This document shows positions 31,680 to 40,188 of a DNA stretch of 64,000 bases, piece by piece. Where the stretch lies: NCBI RefSeq assembly GCF_016653405.1, contig NZ_NHSN01000009.1, positions 46,346-110,345 on the forward strand. Direction: 5' to 3'. Position 1 is the stretch's first letter. Each line of letters opens with the position of its first letter. Made by a program: the position numbers and the translations under genes. Source of the DNA: Halorhodospira halophila. Lineage in GTDB: Bacteria; Pseudomonadota; Gammaproteobacteria; Nitrococcales; Halorhodospiraceae. Under the pieces are notes generated by a model. That model saw nothing but the letters and a program-made list of their open reading frames with translations, searched no databases and had not been told where the DNA came from.

Positions 31680-33893
31680 CTAGAAGTTGTAGCTCGCCCC
31701 CAGGGTGTAGTTGCGGCCGAGGATCGGCGCCGAGCTCTTGAAGAAGCTCTCGTGGCGTCGGCCGTCCTCGTCGAGGAGGTTCCGGCCGCGGAAGAACACG
31801 CGCAGCTCCTCGACATCCTGCGGTTCCCAGCCGATATCGAAGCCGACCAGGTTGTAGCTGCCGGTCTCGGTCTCCGCCGGGCCGGTATCCGTCTGCCGGA
31901 AAACGTGTCGCCAGTCCACGGCGAAGTCCAGAGTCCGCCAGGCGGTGTCCACGCCGATCCCCAGCCGCGGCGCCGTCATCCGCGGCAGGCTCCCGCCGTC
32001 GCGGAAACGCCCGCGCAGGTAGTCGCCGCTGGCCCGGGCGGTCACCGGCCAGTCGGCCACGGTGAGATCGTGCTCCGCCTCGAACTCCAGGCCGTAGAGG
32101 TGGACGTCGGCGGCGGTGTTGTAGACCAGCTGATCGCCGCCGTCCTCTTGCACAACTTCATCGTCATCCGCCCCAACGCGCAGGGGCTCGCCGTTGTCGT
32201 CGAAGCTCTGGAAGTAGATGTAGTCATCCACCCGGTTGTAGAAGACCGCGGCGTCGTAGCGGACCGCCCCCTGGTGGCGCTCCAGGGCGATGTCCAGGTT
32301 GAGGTACTGCTCCTCGCCGAGATCCGGATCCCCCACCTCCCAGGTGCCGGCGGCGCCGTGGCGGCCGAAGGCGTAGAGCTGCTCGGCCGAGGGGGCGCGC
32401 TCGGCGTAGGTCACCGAGGTGCGCAGGCGGTGGGCGTCGTCGAGCTCGAAGCGGGCACCGGCGGAGGCGCTGCCGGTGGTGAAGGTGCGGCTGCCGAGTT
32501 CCTCCTGGAAGTTGCGCTCGGGCACGTCGACCCCGTTGATACTGCCGTCTTCGGCGACCTTCTTGATTTGCTGGTCCGCCACATCCGCCGGCCGTGAGCG
32601 CTCGTGGTTGAGCCGGGCACCGAACTCCACGGCGCCGAAGCCGGTGGGCAGCTCCTCGACCACGAAGACCCCGGTGGAGGTGGTCTCGGTGGGGCGAATG
32701 AGGTCGTCGCCATCGGCCGCGCCGATGTAATCCACGTCGTGGAAATCGATGCCGACGGTCCCGCGCAGCCCGCCGAGGGCGTCCAGGGGATCGTGGGTCA
32801 GCTCCAGCCGGGCGTCGAGCTCGTCCTGCTCGAAGGTCGCCTCCGGCTCTCGCTCGTCCAGCCGTCCGGTGCTCGTGTCGTACTCGTACTCGATCTCATC
32901 CTGGACGAACTCGGTGTAGGAGAGATTGAAACGGGCGGCCGAGAAGCCGTCGAACGGGTCGTAGAACTCACTGCGCAGATCGAAGCGGTCGTGCTCGGCG
33001 TAGATCCGCTCGTACTCGTCGGAGAGCTCGATATCACTTGTATGCACCGGGAAGAAGGCCTCCGGCACGCCGTACTCGATCTCCCAGCGGTCGTAGCCGA
33101 CGCCGATGTAGCCCCAGTCCTCCGACCACATCCCGGTCAGCGACCAGCTGTCGTCCTTGACGTCGCTGTTGACCAGCGTATCGCGGATCAGGTGATCGCC
33201 GTCGCGTCCCTCCTCAAGCTGGAAGCCGGCGATGTCGGCGTCGTCGCTGCGACTGAGGCTGTAGTCGGTGCGCAGGGCGAACCCCTCGGTCAGGGGCACC
33301 TCGACACCGGCGTAGCCCTGGCGCTTGTTGGCATTGTCGGTGTAGGCGCCGTAAAGGCGGCCGGAGACCTGGTCGCCGATAAACGGGTCAAAGCGGCTGG
33401 TGACCATGTTCACGGCCCCGCCGGCAGCCCCGGAGCCGTACATCAGTGTCGCCGGCCCGCGGATGAACTCCACCGACTGCGCCCGCCGCGAGTCCCCCCC
33501 GACGGCGTGATCGACGCCCTCGTCCGAGACATCGCTGATGCGCATGCCGTCCTGCAGCTCCTCGACCCGGGACCCCTGCAGGCCACGGATCGTGGGCCGG
33601 CCCACGCCGGGCCCGAAGTCCGCGTTGCTGATCCCCGGCAGGCCGTCGAGGACCTCGCCGATGGTCCCGCCACCGCGACGGCGCTCCAGCGCCTCACCCT
33701 CCACCACCGAGATCGGGCGCACGAGTTCGCTCTCCGTGCGGCTGCCCAGGGGATCGCCGGTCACGGTCACCTGGGGCAGGACCTCGGCCCCCGAGTCCCC
33801 AAGCACCGCCGCCGGTGCCGCCAGCCCCGCCAGACCGGCCGCCGGCAGTGCGCCGCGCCACGACACCGCGAGGGTCCGGAACCGGAGTATCAT
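31680..33893 (-). CDS. TonB-dependent outer-membrane receptor, ZnuD-like
   Basis: 737-residue beta-barrel transporter. A signal peptide (ALPAAGLAGLAAPAAVLGDSG region) is followed by the plug domain (ISVVEGEALERRRGGGTIGEVLDGLPGISNADFGPGVGRPTIRGL ... EFIRGPATLMYGSGAAGGAVNMVT) and the barrel ending in a terminal aromatic (SYNF). The segments PSAEQLYAFGRHGAAGTWEVGDPDL and RNLLDEDGRRHESFFKSSAPILGRNYTLG resemble zinc receptor ZnuD and relatives, but the metal is not proven. Start ATG 33893 with AGGAGGT 4 bp upstream. A repeated hexamer just upstream is a possible metal-regulator site. Confidence 0.9.
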   Translation of the reverse strand: MILRFRTLAVSWRGALPAAGLAGLAAPAAVLGDSGAEVLPQVTVTGDPLGSRTESELVRPISVVEGEALERRRGGGTIGEVLDGLPGISNADFGPGVGRPTIRGLQGSRVEELQDGMRISDVSDEGVDHAVGGDSRRAQSVEFIRGPATLMYGSGAAGGAVNMVTSRFDPFIGDQVSGRLYGAYTDNANKRQGYAGVEVPLTEGFALRTDYSLSRSDDADIAGFQLEEGRDGDHLIRDTLVNSDVKDDSWSLTGMWSEDWGYIGVGYDRWEIEYGVPEAFFPVHTSDIELSDEYERIYAEHDRFDLRSEFYDPFDGFSAARFNLSYTEFVQDEIEYEYDTSTGRLDEREPEATFEQDELDARLELTHDPLDALGGLRGTVGIDFHDVDYIGAADGDDLIRPTETTSTGVFVVEELPTGFGAVEFGARLNHERSRPADVADQQIKKVAEDGSINGVDVPERNFQEELGSRTFTTGSASAGARFELDDAHRLRTSVTYAERAPSAEQLYAFGRHGAAGTWEVGDPDLGEEQYLNLDIALERHQGAVRYDAAVFYNRVDDYIYFQSFDDNGEPLRVGADDDEVVQEDGGDQLVYNTAADVHLYGLEFEAEHDLTVADWPVTARASGDYLRGRFRDGGSLPRMTAPRLGIGVDTAWRTLDFAVDWRHVFRQTDTGPAETETGSYNLVGFDIGWEPQDVEELRVFFRGRNLLDEDGRRHESFFKSSAPILGRNYTLGASYNF

Positions 33894-33905
33894 GCTACCT
33901 CCTTC

Positions 33906-33928
33906 ATGCAAATGCGAATGCGAATGCG
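33906..33928 (-). promoter_or_regulatory. Hexamer repeat, candidate Fur/Zur-type operator
   Basis: On the plus strand, ATGCAA-ATGCGA-ATGCGA-ATGCG: almost four tandem copies of a hexamer directly upstream of the receptor ribosome site. Fur sites can be read as repeated hexamers; the fit here (GCAAATG start) is partial. A TAAAAT -10-like box lies just upstream on the minus strand. Confidence 0.4.
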
Positions 33929-33987
33929 TCCTGTTTATTTTATCCGCTCAGCCGTATGCCCGCCAGGGGCTGCGGCAGCCGCGACCC

Positions 33988-34467
33988 CTACGGCCGGAAG
34001 CGCTCGTCCGCCCGACCCTCGGCGAAGCGGGCCCGGGCCTCGTCCAGCCAGCCGCGGCGCACCGGGCCCTGTGGACCCAACTCCGGCGTACACGGCTTGA
34101 TGTCGAGTAGCGGCGTGCCGTCGAGCATGTCCGGCCCCCGGATCTCGAGGGTGTTGCCGCGCACCGCCTCCAGTCGCACGGTGGACAGGCCGATGGGGTT
34201 CGGCCGCCGGGGCGCCCGGGTGGCGAAGACACCGTGGGGGCGATCATCGAGAAAGGGGACCACCTCGAGCTCGTAGCCCTCGCTGCGGTCGAAGAGAAAG
34301 ATCAGGGTGATGTGCGAGAACCCGTCCAGATCCTTGAGCCCGGCCGCGTAGGCGGGATCGACCTCCACCTGGCCGGTGAAGTCGCCGGCACCGCTCGGCT
34401 GGACCGGCATACCGCGACGTTCGGTGTGCGGGGTGCGGATCACCCCGATCGGCTGCATCTCGATCAT
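33988..34467 (-). CDS. TrmO-like (TsaA/YaeB family) tRNA methyltransferase
   Basis: 159-residue protein of the VirR/TsaA/YaeB family. Escherichia coli TrmO makes N6-methyl-t6A37 in tRNA-Thr with SAM; here only the catalytic barrel is present, without the C-terminal extension of TrmO. Motifs: MQPIGVIRTPHTERRGMPVQP, DLDGFSHITLIFLFDRSEGYE, RPHGVFATRAPRRPNPIGLSTVRL and LLDIKPCTPEL. ATG 34467 has AGGAGG 5 bp upstream; the frame continues upstream without family sequence. Some relatives have other substrates, so the reaction is inferred. Confidence 0.87.
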   Translation of the reverse strand: MIEMQPIGVIRTPHTERRGMPVQPSGAGDFTGQVEVDPAYAAGLKDLDGFSHITLIFLFDRSEGYELEVVPFLDDRPHGVFATRAPRRPNPIGLSTVRLEAVRGNTLEIRGPDMLDGTPLLDIKPCTPELGPQGPVRRGWLDEARARFAEGRADERFRP

Positions 34468-34649
34468 GCGCTCCTCCTCTGCAGGCAGGTCACGCCCCTG
34501 CGGGGCGCAAACGCGCACAGTCTGCGTCATTGCGCGGGCGCATGCAGCCTTGTTGCATCAGCACACGGCGCACGGGGGAAGTGCAGGCGCACATCGAGGG
34601 CAAGGATCCCGCCCGGACCCAATGCCTGGCGCGGCGAGGGATACGTGCC

Positions 34650-34686
34650 CCCGCCGCCCAGGTACCAACGAGCCCCGGGCGGCGGG
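34650..34686 (-). terminator. Terminator hairpin after putP
   Basis: CCCGCCGCCC and GGGCGGCGGG form a perfect 10-bp stem with a 17-nt loop, 10 bp past the putP stop. The rest of the 228-bp gap to the TrmO-like gene shows nothing else clear. Confidence 0.55.
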
Positions 34687-34695
34687 TGCGACGGG

Positions 34696-36177
34696 TCAGT
34701 CCATACGCGCCCGGACGCGATCGAACTCGCGCTCGATCTCCTCGCCGGGACGGCCACCAATGCGGCTGAAGACCAGGATCGCCAGTGTCCCGAGGATGAA
34801 GCCGGGCAGGATCTCGTACATATCGAACAGGCCACCCTCGAGCAGATCCCAGACGACCACCGTCACCGCACCGACGACGATCCCCGCCAGCGCACCGTTG
34901 CGGGTGGTACCCCGCCAGAACACCGAGAGGATGATCACCGGGCCGAAGGCGGCACCGAATCCAGCCCAGGCGTAGGCGACCAGGTCGAGGACCGCGGCGT
35001 CCGGATCGAACGCCAACAGCGTTGCGAAGAGTCCGATGACGAGCACCGTGGCACGGCCGACCCAGACCAGCTCGCGATCGCCGGCGCGCGGGCGCAGGAA
35101 GCGCTTGTAGAAGTCCTCGGACAGGGCCGAGGAGGAGACCAGCAGCTGCGAGTCGATGGTGCTCATGATCGCCGCCAGCACCGCCGCCAGCAGGCAGCCG
35201 GCCACCCACGGGTTGAACAGCGCCTGGATCAGGGCCAGGAAGACCGTCTCGGGGTTGTCCAGGGTGCCGGTCCCCTCGAAGAAGGCGATACCGGCAAAGC
35301 CGGTGAAGATCGCCCCGAACAGGGCAAAGACCATCCAGCTGATGCCGATGAACCGGGCCGCCGGGATGTCCTTCGGGCTGCGGATGGCCATGAATCGGGT
35401 CAGCACGTGGGGCTGCCCGAAGTAGCCCAGCCCCCAAGCCATCAGCGAGATGATGCTGAACAACGTCACGTCGTGGAAGGCATCCAGCGCCCCGGGCTCG
35501 AAGTCCGCCACCGCCCCGGCGGTCTCCGACCAGCCGCCGAGATTCATCACCGTGATCACCGGCACCAGGATCAGCGCGACGAACATCAGGATGCCCTGGA
35601 TGAAGTCGGTCCAACTAACCGCCAGGAAGCCGCCAAGCAGGGTGTAGACCAGGATCACCGAGGCGCCGACCGCCAGGGCCAGCGTGTAGTCCACGCCAAA
35701 GGTGTCCTCGAACAGCGTGCCCGCCGCCACCAGCCCGGCCGAGGTGTAGAAGGTGAAAAAGAGCAGGATCACCAGGGCGGAGACCACGCGCAGGGCGGAG
35801 GTCCGGTCCCGGAAACGGTTCTCGAAGTAGGCGGGGATGGTGATGGAGTCCCGCGCCACCTCGGTGTAGCGGCGCAGCCGCTCGGCGATGAACTGCCAGT
35901 TGAGGTAGGCGCCGATGGCCAGGCCCACCGCGATCCAGATCTGATTCATCCCCGAGGCGTAGACCGCCCCGGGCAAGCCGAGCAGCAGCCAGCCGCTCAT
36001 GTCCGAGGCGCCGGCGGACAGGGCCGCAGTCCCCGATCCGAGACGCCGCCCGCCGAGGATGTAGTCGGCCAGGCTCTTGGTGAAGCGGTAGGCGAAGAGC
36101 CCCACCAGGATCATGAGGATCAGGTAGACGACAAAGGTCGCCAGCAGCGGGATGTTCAGGTCGAGCTCCCCGTTCAT
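34696..36177 (-). CDS. putP: Sodium/proline symporter PutP
   Basis: Inner-membrane SSS-family transporter importing proline with Na+; proline serves both as nutrient and compatible solute in halophiles. 493 residues, about 13 membrane segments, with the family blocks FTKSLADYILGGRRLGSGTAALSAGASDMSGWLLLGLPG, AWGLGYFGQPHVLTRFMAI and AAVLAAIMSTIDSQLLVSSSALSEDFYKRF. ATG 36177 overlaps the stop of the preceding 38-codon gene (ATGA), with GGAGGAG upstream. Divergent from putA. Confidence 0.96.
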   Translation of the reverse strand: MNGELDLNIPLLATFVVYLILMILVGLFAYRFTKSLADYILGGRRLGSGTAALSAGASDMSGWLLLGLPGAVYASGMNQIWIAVGLAIGAYLNWQFIAERLRRYTEVARDSITIPAYFENRFRDRTSALRVVSALVILLFFTFYTSAGLVAAGTLFEDTFGVDYTLALAVGASVILVYTLLGGFLAVSWTDFIQGILMFVALILVPVITVMNLGGWSETAGAVADFEPGALDAFHDVTLFSIISLMAWGLGYFGQPHVLTRFMAIRSPKDIPAARFIGISWMVFALFGAIFTGFAGIAFFEGTGTLDNPETVFLALIQALFNPWVAGCLLAAVLAAIMSTIDSQLLVSSSALSEDFYKRFLRPRAGDRELVWVGRATVLVIGLFATLLAFDPDAAVLDLVAYAWAGFGAAFGPVIILSVFWRGTTRNGALAGIVVGAVTVVVWDLLEGGLFDMYEILPGFILGTLAILVFSRIGGRPGEEIEREFDRVRARMD

Positions 36178-36290
36178 TGGTCCTCCTCCCGCAGCTTGCG
36201 GCGCACCAGGCTCGCCAGCGCGAGCACCACCACCAGCAACATCGGCACCAGCAGCCAGAACCAGGTGGCTGCCGTGAGGTTCTCTTCCAT
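36174..36290 (-). CDS. 38-residue membrane protein upstream of putP
   Basis: A 39-codon gene with a strong GGAGGAG site 6 bp before its ATG and a 4-bp stop/start overlap with putP. The product has a short acidic N-terminus (MEENLTAATWFW), one hydrophobic helix (LLVPMLLVVVLALASLV) and a basic tail RRKLREEDQ, so a single-pass protein with the tail probably in the cytoplasm. Placement and shape match the small accessory proteins known next to some SSS symporters, but this family is not identified with certainty. Confidence 0.75.
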   Translation of the reverse strand: MEENLTAATWFWLLVPMLLVVVLALASLVRRKLREEDQ

Positions 36291-36359
36291 AGCCCGCTCC
36301 TCCGCTTGTGCAACGCCCGCCGCCCGGCGGCCGCGGGTCAGGGTCAACGATTACCGGGT

Positions 36360-36374
36360 GCAGATTCCGTGCCG
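36360..36374 (-). promoter_or_regulatory. Weak sigma54-like promoter toward putP
   Basis: Minus strand CGGCAC, five bases, CTGC: two mismatches from TGGCAC-N5-TTGC but correct GG/GC spacing, 70 bp upstream of the small membrane-protein gene. Confidence 0.4.
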
Positions 36375-36565
36375 CTGCGCACCGCCCGGCATCCCCGGAC
36401 GCAGGCGCGGCGATTGCACCATGCGTGACCGGGGATGAAATACCAGGCACTGCGATCGTGCAAGGCACTGCGCCGGCATACCGCCCTCGCCGACCCGGCC
36501 GACAGGCGCCACAATCAGGGAAAGCGCCGCCCGCTCGCAGGCCGAGCACTGCGCGCGGGGCGGGC

Positions 36566-36580
36566 TGGCACGCGCCCTGC
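36566..36580 (+). promoter_or_regulatory. Sigma54-like promoter for putA
   Basis: TGGCAC, five bases, CTGC, one mismatch from consensus, 49 bp upstream of the putA ATG. Same two boxes as the flgB promoter in this window. Confidence 0.6.
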
Positions 36581-36628
36581 ACGCAGCAGGCGATGTCCGC
36601 CCTGATTCGATCCGCCCGAGGAGGTGCC

Positions 36629-39600
36629 ATGAGCGCGTTCGTCCATCCGGACCCCGAGCAGCTGCTGCCCGTCGAGCGCCAACCCCTGGCCGCGGCCTAT
36701 CGCATCGACGAGCCCACCCGCAGCCAGGCCCTAATCCGGGAGGCCGAGTGCGACCCGCAGACCCGGGCGCGTATCCAGGAGCGGGCCCGCACCCTGGTCC
36801 ACGGCATGATCCGTGCCCAGCGCCGCCAGTCCTCGCTGACCGCGCTGCTCCACGAGTACGACCTCTCCAGCGAGGAAGGGGTCGCGCTCATGTGCCTGGC
36901 CGAAGCGTTACTGCGCATCCCCGACGCCCCCACGGCCGATCGGCTGATCCACGACAAGCTCGGCGCCGGAGGCTGGTCATCGCACCTGGGCCGCGACCGC
37001 CGCCTGCTGGTCAACGCCGCCACCCTGGGCCTGGCGCTGACCGGGCGGATCCTCGATGCCGGCGAAGCCGAACGCTGGTTCGGGGCTCAACTGCGCGGTG
37101 CCATGGCGCGCCGGGGGGCGCCACTGATCCGCCGCGCGGTGCGCCGCTCCATGGGCCTGCTCGGCGAGACCTTTGTCCTCGGCCGCGACATCCCCGAGGC
37201 GCAGCGGCGTGCCCGCAAGCTCGAAGCCAAGGGGTACCGCTACTCCTACGACATGCTCGGCGAAGCGGCGCGGACCGATGCCGACGCCGAGCGCTTCTTC
37301 CAGGCTTACTGCGCAGGGATCGAACACTTTGGCCGCAGCGCCGACCCCAACGCATCGATGGACGCCCGCGCCGAGGTCTCGGTGAAGCTCTCGGCCCTCG
37401 ACCCGCGCTTCGAGCCCGGCCAGGAGGAACGCGTCCGGGAGACGGTCATCCCACGGCTGCAGGCGCTCTGCCGACGGGCCCGGGAGGCCGGCATCGCCCT
37501 GTGCGTGGACGCCGAGGAAGCGGCCCGGTTGGATCTGACCCTGGACGTGCTCGAGGCGGTGATGGCCGACCCCGAACTGGCCGACTGGCACGGCCTGGGG
37601 ATCGCGGTGCAGGCCTACCAGAAGCGGGCGCCGGAGTGGATCGAGTGGCTCGCCGAACGGGCGCGGCACCACCAGCGACGGCTGCGGGTCCGCCTGGTCA
37701 AGGGCGCCTACTGGGACACCGAGGTCAAGGACACCCAGATCCAGGGCCTCGACGACTACCCCGTTTTCACGCGGAAGGCGGCCAGCGACGTCTGCTTCCT
37801 GGCCTGCGCCCGGCGCATGCTGCGCTACCCCGAACAGATCTACCCCCAGTTCGCCACCCACAACGCCCACACGGTGGCCGCCGTGCTGGAACTGGCCGAA
37901 GAGCAACCCTTCGAGTTCCAGCGCCTGCACGGCATGGCCGACGAGCTTTACGATCAACTCGTCGACGCCCGCCCCGGCCGGGGTGTCCCGGTGCGTATTT
38001 ACGCGCCGGTGGGCCAGCACGAGGCCCTGCTCCCCTACCTGGTCCGTCGGCTGCTCGAGAACGGCGCCAACTCCTCCTTCGTCAACCGGATCCACGAGGG
38101 CGATGTGGAGACCCTGATCGCCGATCCGGTGGAGCACCTGCGCTCGCGCCCGACCCTGCGCCACCCCCACCTGCCGCTGCCGGCCGGGATCTTCGGCCCG
38201 GACCGAACCAACAGCCGCGGCATCGACTTCTCCAACCGCCAGGAGACCGCGACCCTGGCCGAGGCGATGACCGCCGCTGCCGAGTCCCGGCGTGAGGCGC
38301 GGCCGATCATCAACGGCCGTGGCGCCCCCGAAGCCGACGGCACCTGGGCCGACGTCTGCAGCCCCACCGACACCGGGCAGCGGGTGGGCAGCGTGCTGTG
38401 GGCCGGCCCCGAACACCTGGAGCAGGCCCTGGCCGGCGCCGCCGCAGCGTGGCCGCGCTGGGCCGCCACACCGGTCGAAGAGCGCGCCCGCGCCCTGGAA
38501 CGCCTGGCCGATCTCTACGAGGCGCACACCGCCGAACTCATGACCCTCTGCACCCTGGAGGGCGGCAAGACGCTGCGCGATGGCATCGCCGAGGTCCGCG
38601 AGGCGGTGGACTTCTGCCGTTACTACGCCGCCCAGGCGCGACGACTGATGGCTGAGCCGACGCCGCTGCCCGGCCCAACCGGCGAGACCAACACGCTACA
38701 ACTCCATGGCCGCGGCACGTATCTGTGCATCAGCCCCTGGAACCTGCCGCTGGCGATCTTCACCGGTCAGATCACCGCCGCCCTGGCCGCCGGCAACGCA
38801 GTGATCGCCAAGCCGGCGGAGCAGACGCCGCTGATCGCCCAACGGGCGGTGACTCTGATGCACCAGGCGGGCATCCCTGGCGACGTGCTCCACCTGCTAC
38901 CCGGCGAGGGCGGGCGCATCGGGCCGCCGCTGGTCGCCGACCGGCGCATCGACGGCGTGGCCTTCACCGGCTCGGTGGCTACGGCGCAGCAGATCCACCG
39001 CACCCTGGCCGGGCGTGACGGCCCCATCGTTCCCCTGATCGCCGAGACCGGTGGCCTCAACGCCCTGATCGTGGACTCCAGCGCCCTGCCCGAGCAGGCG
39101 GTGGTGGATGTCCTGCGCTCGGCGTTCTTCAGTACCGGTCAGCGCTGCTCGGCGCTGCGCCTGCTTTGCCTCCAGGAGGACATCGCCGAACCTTTTCTAG
39201 AGATGCTGCGCGGTGCCATGGACGCCCTGCGGGTCGGCGACCCGCGCTGGCTGGCCACCGACATCGGCCCGGTCATCGATGCCTCGGCCCGGGCCCGGCT
39301 GGAGGCCCACCATGAGGCGATGGCCGCCGCCGGCCGGGTGGTCCATCGAACACCTCTGGGCGACGCCGGAGCCCGCGGCCATTTTGTCCCCCCGTCGCTC
39401 TACCGGCTGGACGCCATCGAGGACCTGCAGGAGGAGTTCTTTGGGCCGATGCTCCACTACACCACTTGGCGGGCGGGGGAACTCGAGTCGGTGGTGGAGC
39501 GGATCAACGCCGCCGGTTATGGGCTGACGTTCGGTGTGCACAGCCGCGTCGACAGTCATCGGGATGCGGCCACGCGGGCGATCCGCGCCGGCAACGCCTA

Positions 39601-39796
39601 TGTGAACCGGGATATCGTCGGTGCGGTGGTCGGCTCGCAGCCCTTCGGCGGCGAGGGGCTGTCGGGCACCGGTTTCAAGGCGGGCGGTCCGAACTACCTA
39701 CTGCGCTTCGTCAACGAGCGGATGGTCACGGAGAACACGGCCGCGGCCGGGGGCAATGCCTCGCTCTTCGCCCTGGGCGAGGATGACGAGGCGTAA
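36629..39796 (+). CDS. putA: Bifunctional proline dehydrogenase / glutamate-semialdehyde dehydrogenase PutA
   Basis: Oxidises proline to glutamate in two steps at the inner membrane. 1055 residues: PRODH barrel in the first half (SYDMLGEAARTDADA, VRLVKGAYWDTEVK, ATHNAHTVAAVLEL) and aldehyde dehydrogenase in the second (CISPWNLPLAIFTGQITAALAAGNAVIAKPAEQT, general-base Glu806 in IAETGG, nucleophile Cys840 in STGQRCSALR). The N-terminal ribbon-helix-helix repressor domain of enteric PutA is absent, so it cannot autoregulate that way. ATG 36629 with GAGGAGGT upstream. The last codons fall in a large inverted repeat shared with cysK. Confidence 0.97.
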   Translation: MSAFVHPDPEQLLPVERQPLAAAYRIDEPTRSQALIREAECDPQTRARIQERARTLVHGMIRAQRRQSSLTALLHEYDLSSEEGVALMCLAEALLRIPDAPTADRLIHDKLGAGGWSSHLGRDRRLLVNAATLGLALTGRILDAGEAERWFGAQLRGAMARRGAPLIRRAVRRSMGLLGETFVLGRDIPEAQRRARKLEAKGYRYSYDMLGEAARTDADAERFFQAYCAGIEHFGRSADPNASMDARAEVSVKLSALDPRFEPGQEERVRETVIPRLQALCRRAREAGIALCVDAEEAARLDLTLDVLEAVMADPELADWHGLGIAVQAYQKRAPEWIEWLAERARHHQRRLRVRLVKGAYWDTEVKDTQIQGLDDYPVFTRKAASDVCFLACARRMLRYPEQIYPQFATHNAHTVAAVLELAEEQPFEFQRLHGMADELYDQLVDARPGRGVPVRIYAPVGQHEALLPYLVRRLLENGANSSFVNRIHEGDVETLIADPVEHLRSRPTLRHPHLPLPAGIFGPDRTNSRGIDFSNRQETATLAEAMTAAAESRREARPIINGRGAPEADGTWADVCSPTDTGQRVGSVLWAGPEHLEQALAGAAAAWPRWAATPVEERARALERLADLYEAHTAELMTLCTLEGGKTLRDGIAEVREAVDFCRYYAAQARRLMAEPTPLPGPTGETNTLQLHGRGTYLCISPWNLPLAIFTGQITAALAAGNAVIAKPAEQTPLIAQRAVTLMHQAGIPGDVLHLLPGEGGRIGPPLVADRRIDGVAFTGSVATAQQIHRTLAGRDGPIVPLIAETGGLNALIVDSSALPEQAVVDVLRSAFFSTGQRCSALRLLCLQEDIAEPFLEMLRGAMDALRVGDPRWLATDIGPVIDASARARLEAHHEAMAAAGRVVHRTPLGDAGARGHFVPPSLYRLDAIEDLQEEFFGPMLHYTTWRAGELESVVERINAAGYGLTFGVHSRVDSHRDAATRAIRAGNAYVNRDIVGAVVGSQPFGGEGLSGTGFKAGGPNYLLRFVNERMVTENTAAAGGNASLFALGEDDEA

Positions 39797-40188
39797 GCGG
39801 CGAGGAGCCGGCGGGCAGACGGTTCACCTGCTTGAGCGTCGACACAGCCCGGAGCCGGTGGATGCTGCGGCCGTGGGAGGCGGGGGCGCGACAAAGGCGC
39901 ATTGAGCGCACCGAGCAGCGCAGCCCCCTCGGGGCATGCGGGGCGAACCTTTGCCGGTTCGCACCGCATAGCGCGTAGCGTACGAGCGCCGCGCAGCGGC
40001 GCGAGCTTTACGCGCGGCCCCGAGGGGGGAGCAGCGCAGGGGACCCCGAAGGGGTGCGCTCGTCAGCGCCGTTGTCGCGCCCCCGCCTCCCACGGCCGCA
40101 GCGAGCCGTTCTCGGGTTTCGCCCGCCGCATCGCCCAAGCAGGTGGACCGCCTGCCCTCTCACCACCGCCTGCCGTTTACGCCTCGTC
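39785..40188. repeat. 404-bp imperfect palindrome spanning the putA and cysK 3' ends (element A)
   Basis: Inverted-repeat arms: GACGAGGCGTAA at 39785-39796 and its complement at 40177-40188, both being final codons plus stop of the flanking genes; CCACCTGCTTG-type arms near 39823-39834 and 40136-40147; and a 37-bp arm at 39864-39900 matching 40066-40102 at 36 of 37 positions. The centre contains the hairpin GCGAACC, six bases, GGTTCGC (39943-39962). The segments 39897-39926 and about 40029-40063 match element B at 58870-59098. The 380-bp gap between the two genes holds no ORF with gene-like content. Confidence 0.85.

Larger units (their letters stand above)
36291..36628. other. Divergent putP-putA intergenic region
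   Basis: 338 bp without a gene, holding two sigma54-like promoters facing apart (36360-36374 minus, 36566-36580 plus) and the putA ribosome site GAGGAGGT at 36619-36626. No other conserved operator recognised. Confidence 0.6.

Noticed and set aside
33906..33928. CRISPR-like short repeats
   Set aside because: Units are 6 bp, contiguous and without spacers; a regulatory or simple repeat, not a CRISPR array.
34234..36438. A 734-codon plus-strand frame opposite putP
   Set aside because: Antisense shadow of a clear transporter gene; low-complexity Asp/Gln/His-rich translation without any motif.
39797..40176. Small ORFs inside element A (for example 39824-40138 minus, 40008-40355 minus)
   Set aside because: They arise from the GC-rich palindrome, have Arg/Ala-rich translations and no ribosome sites.
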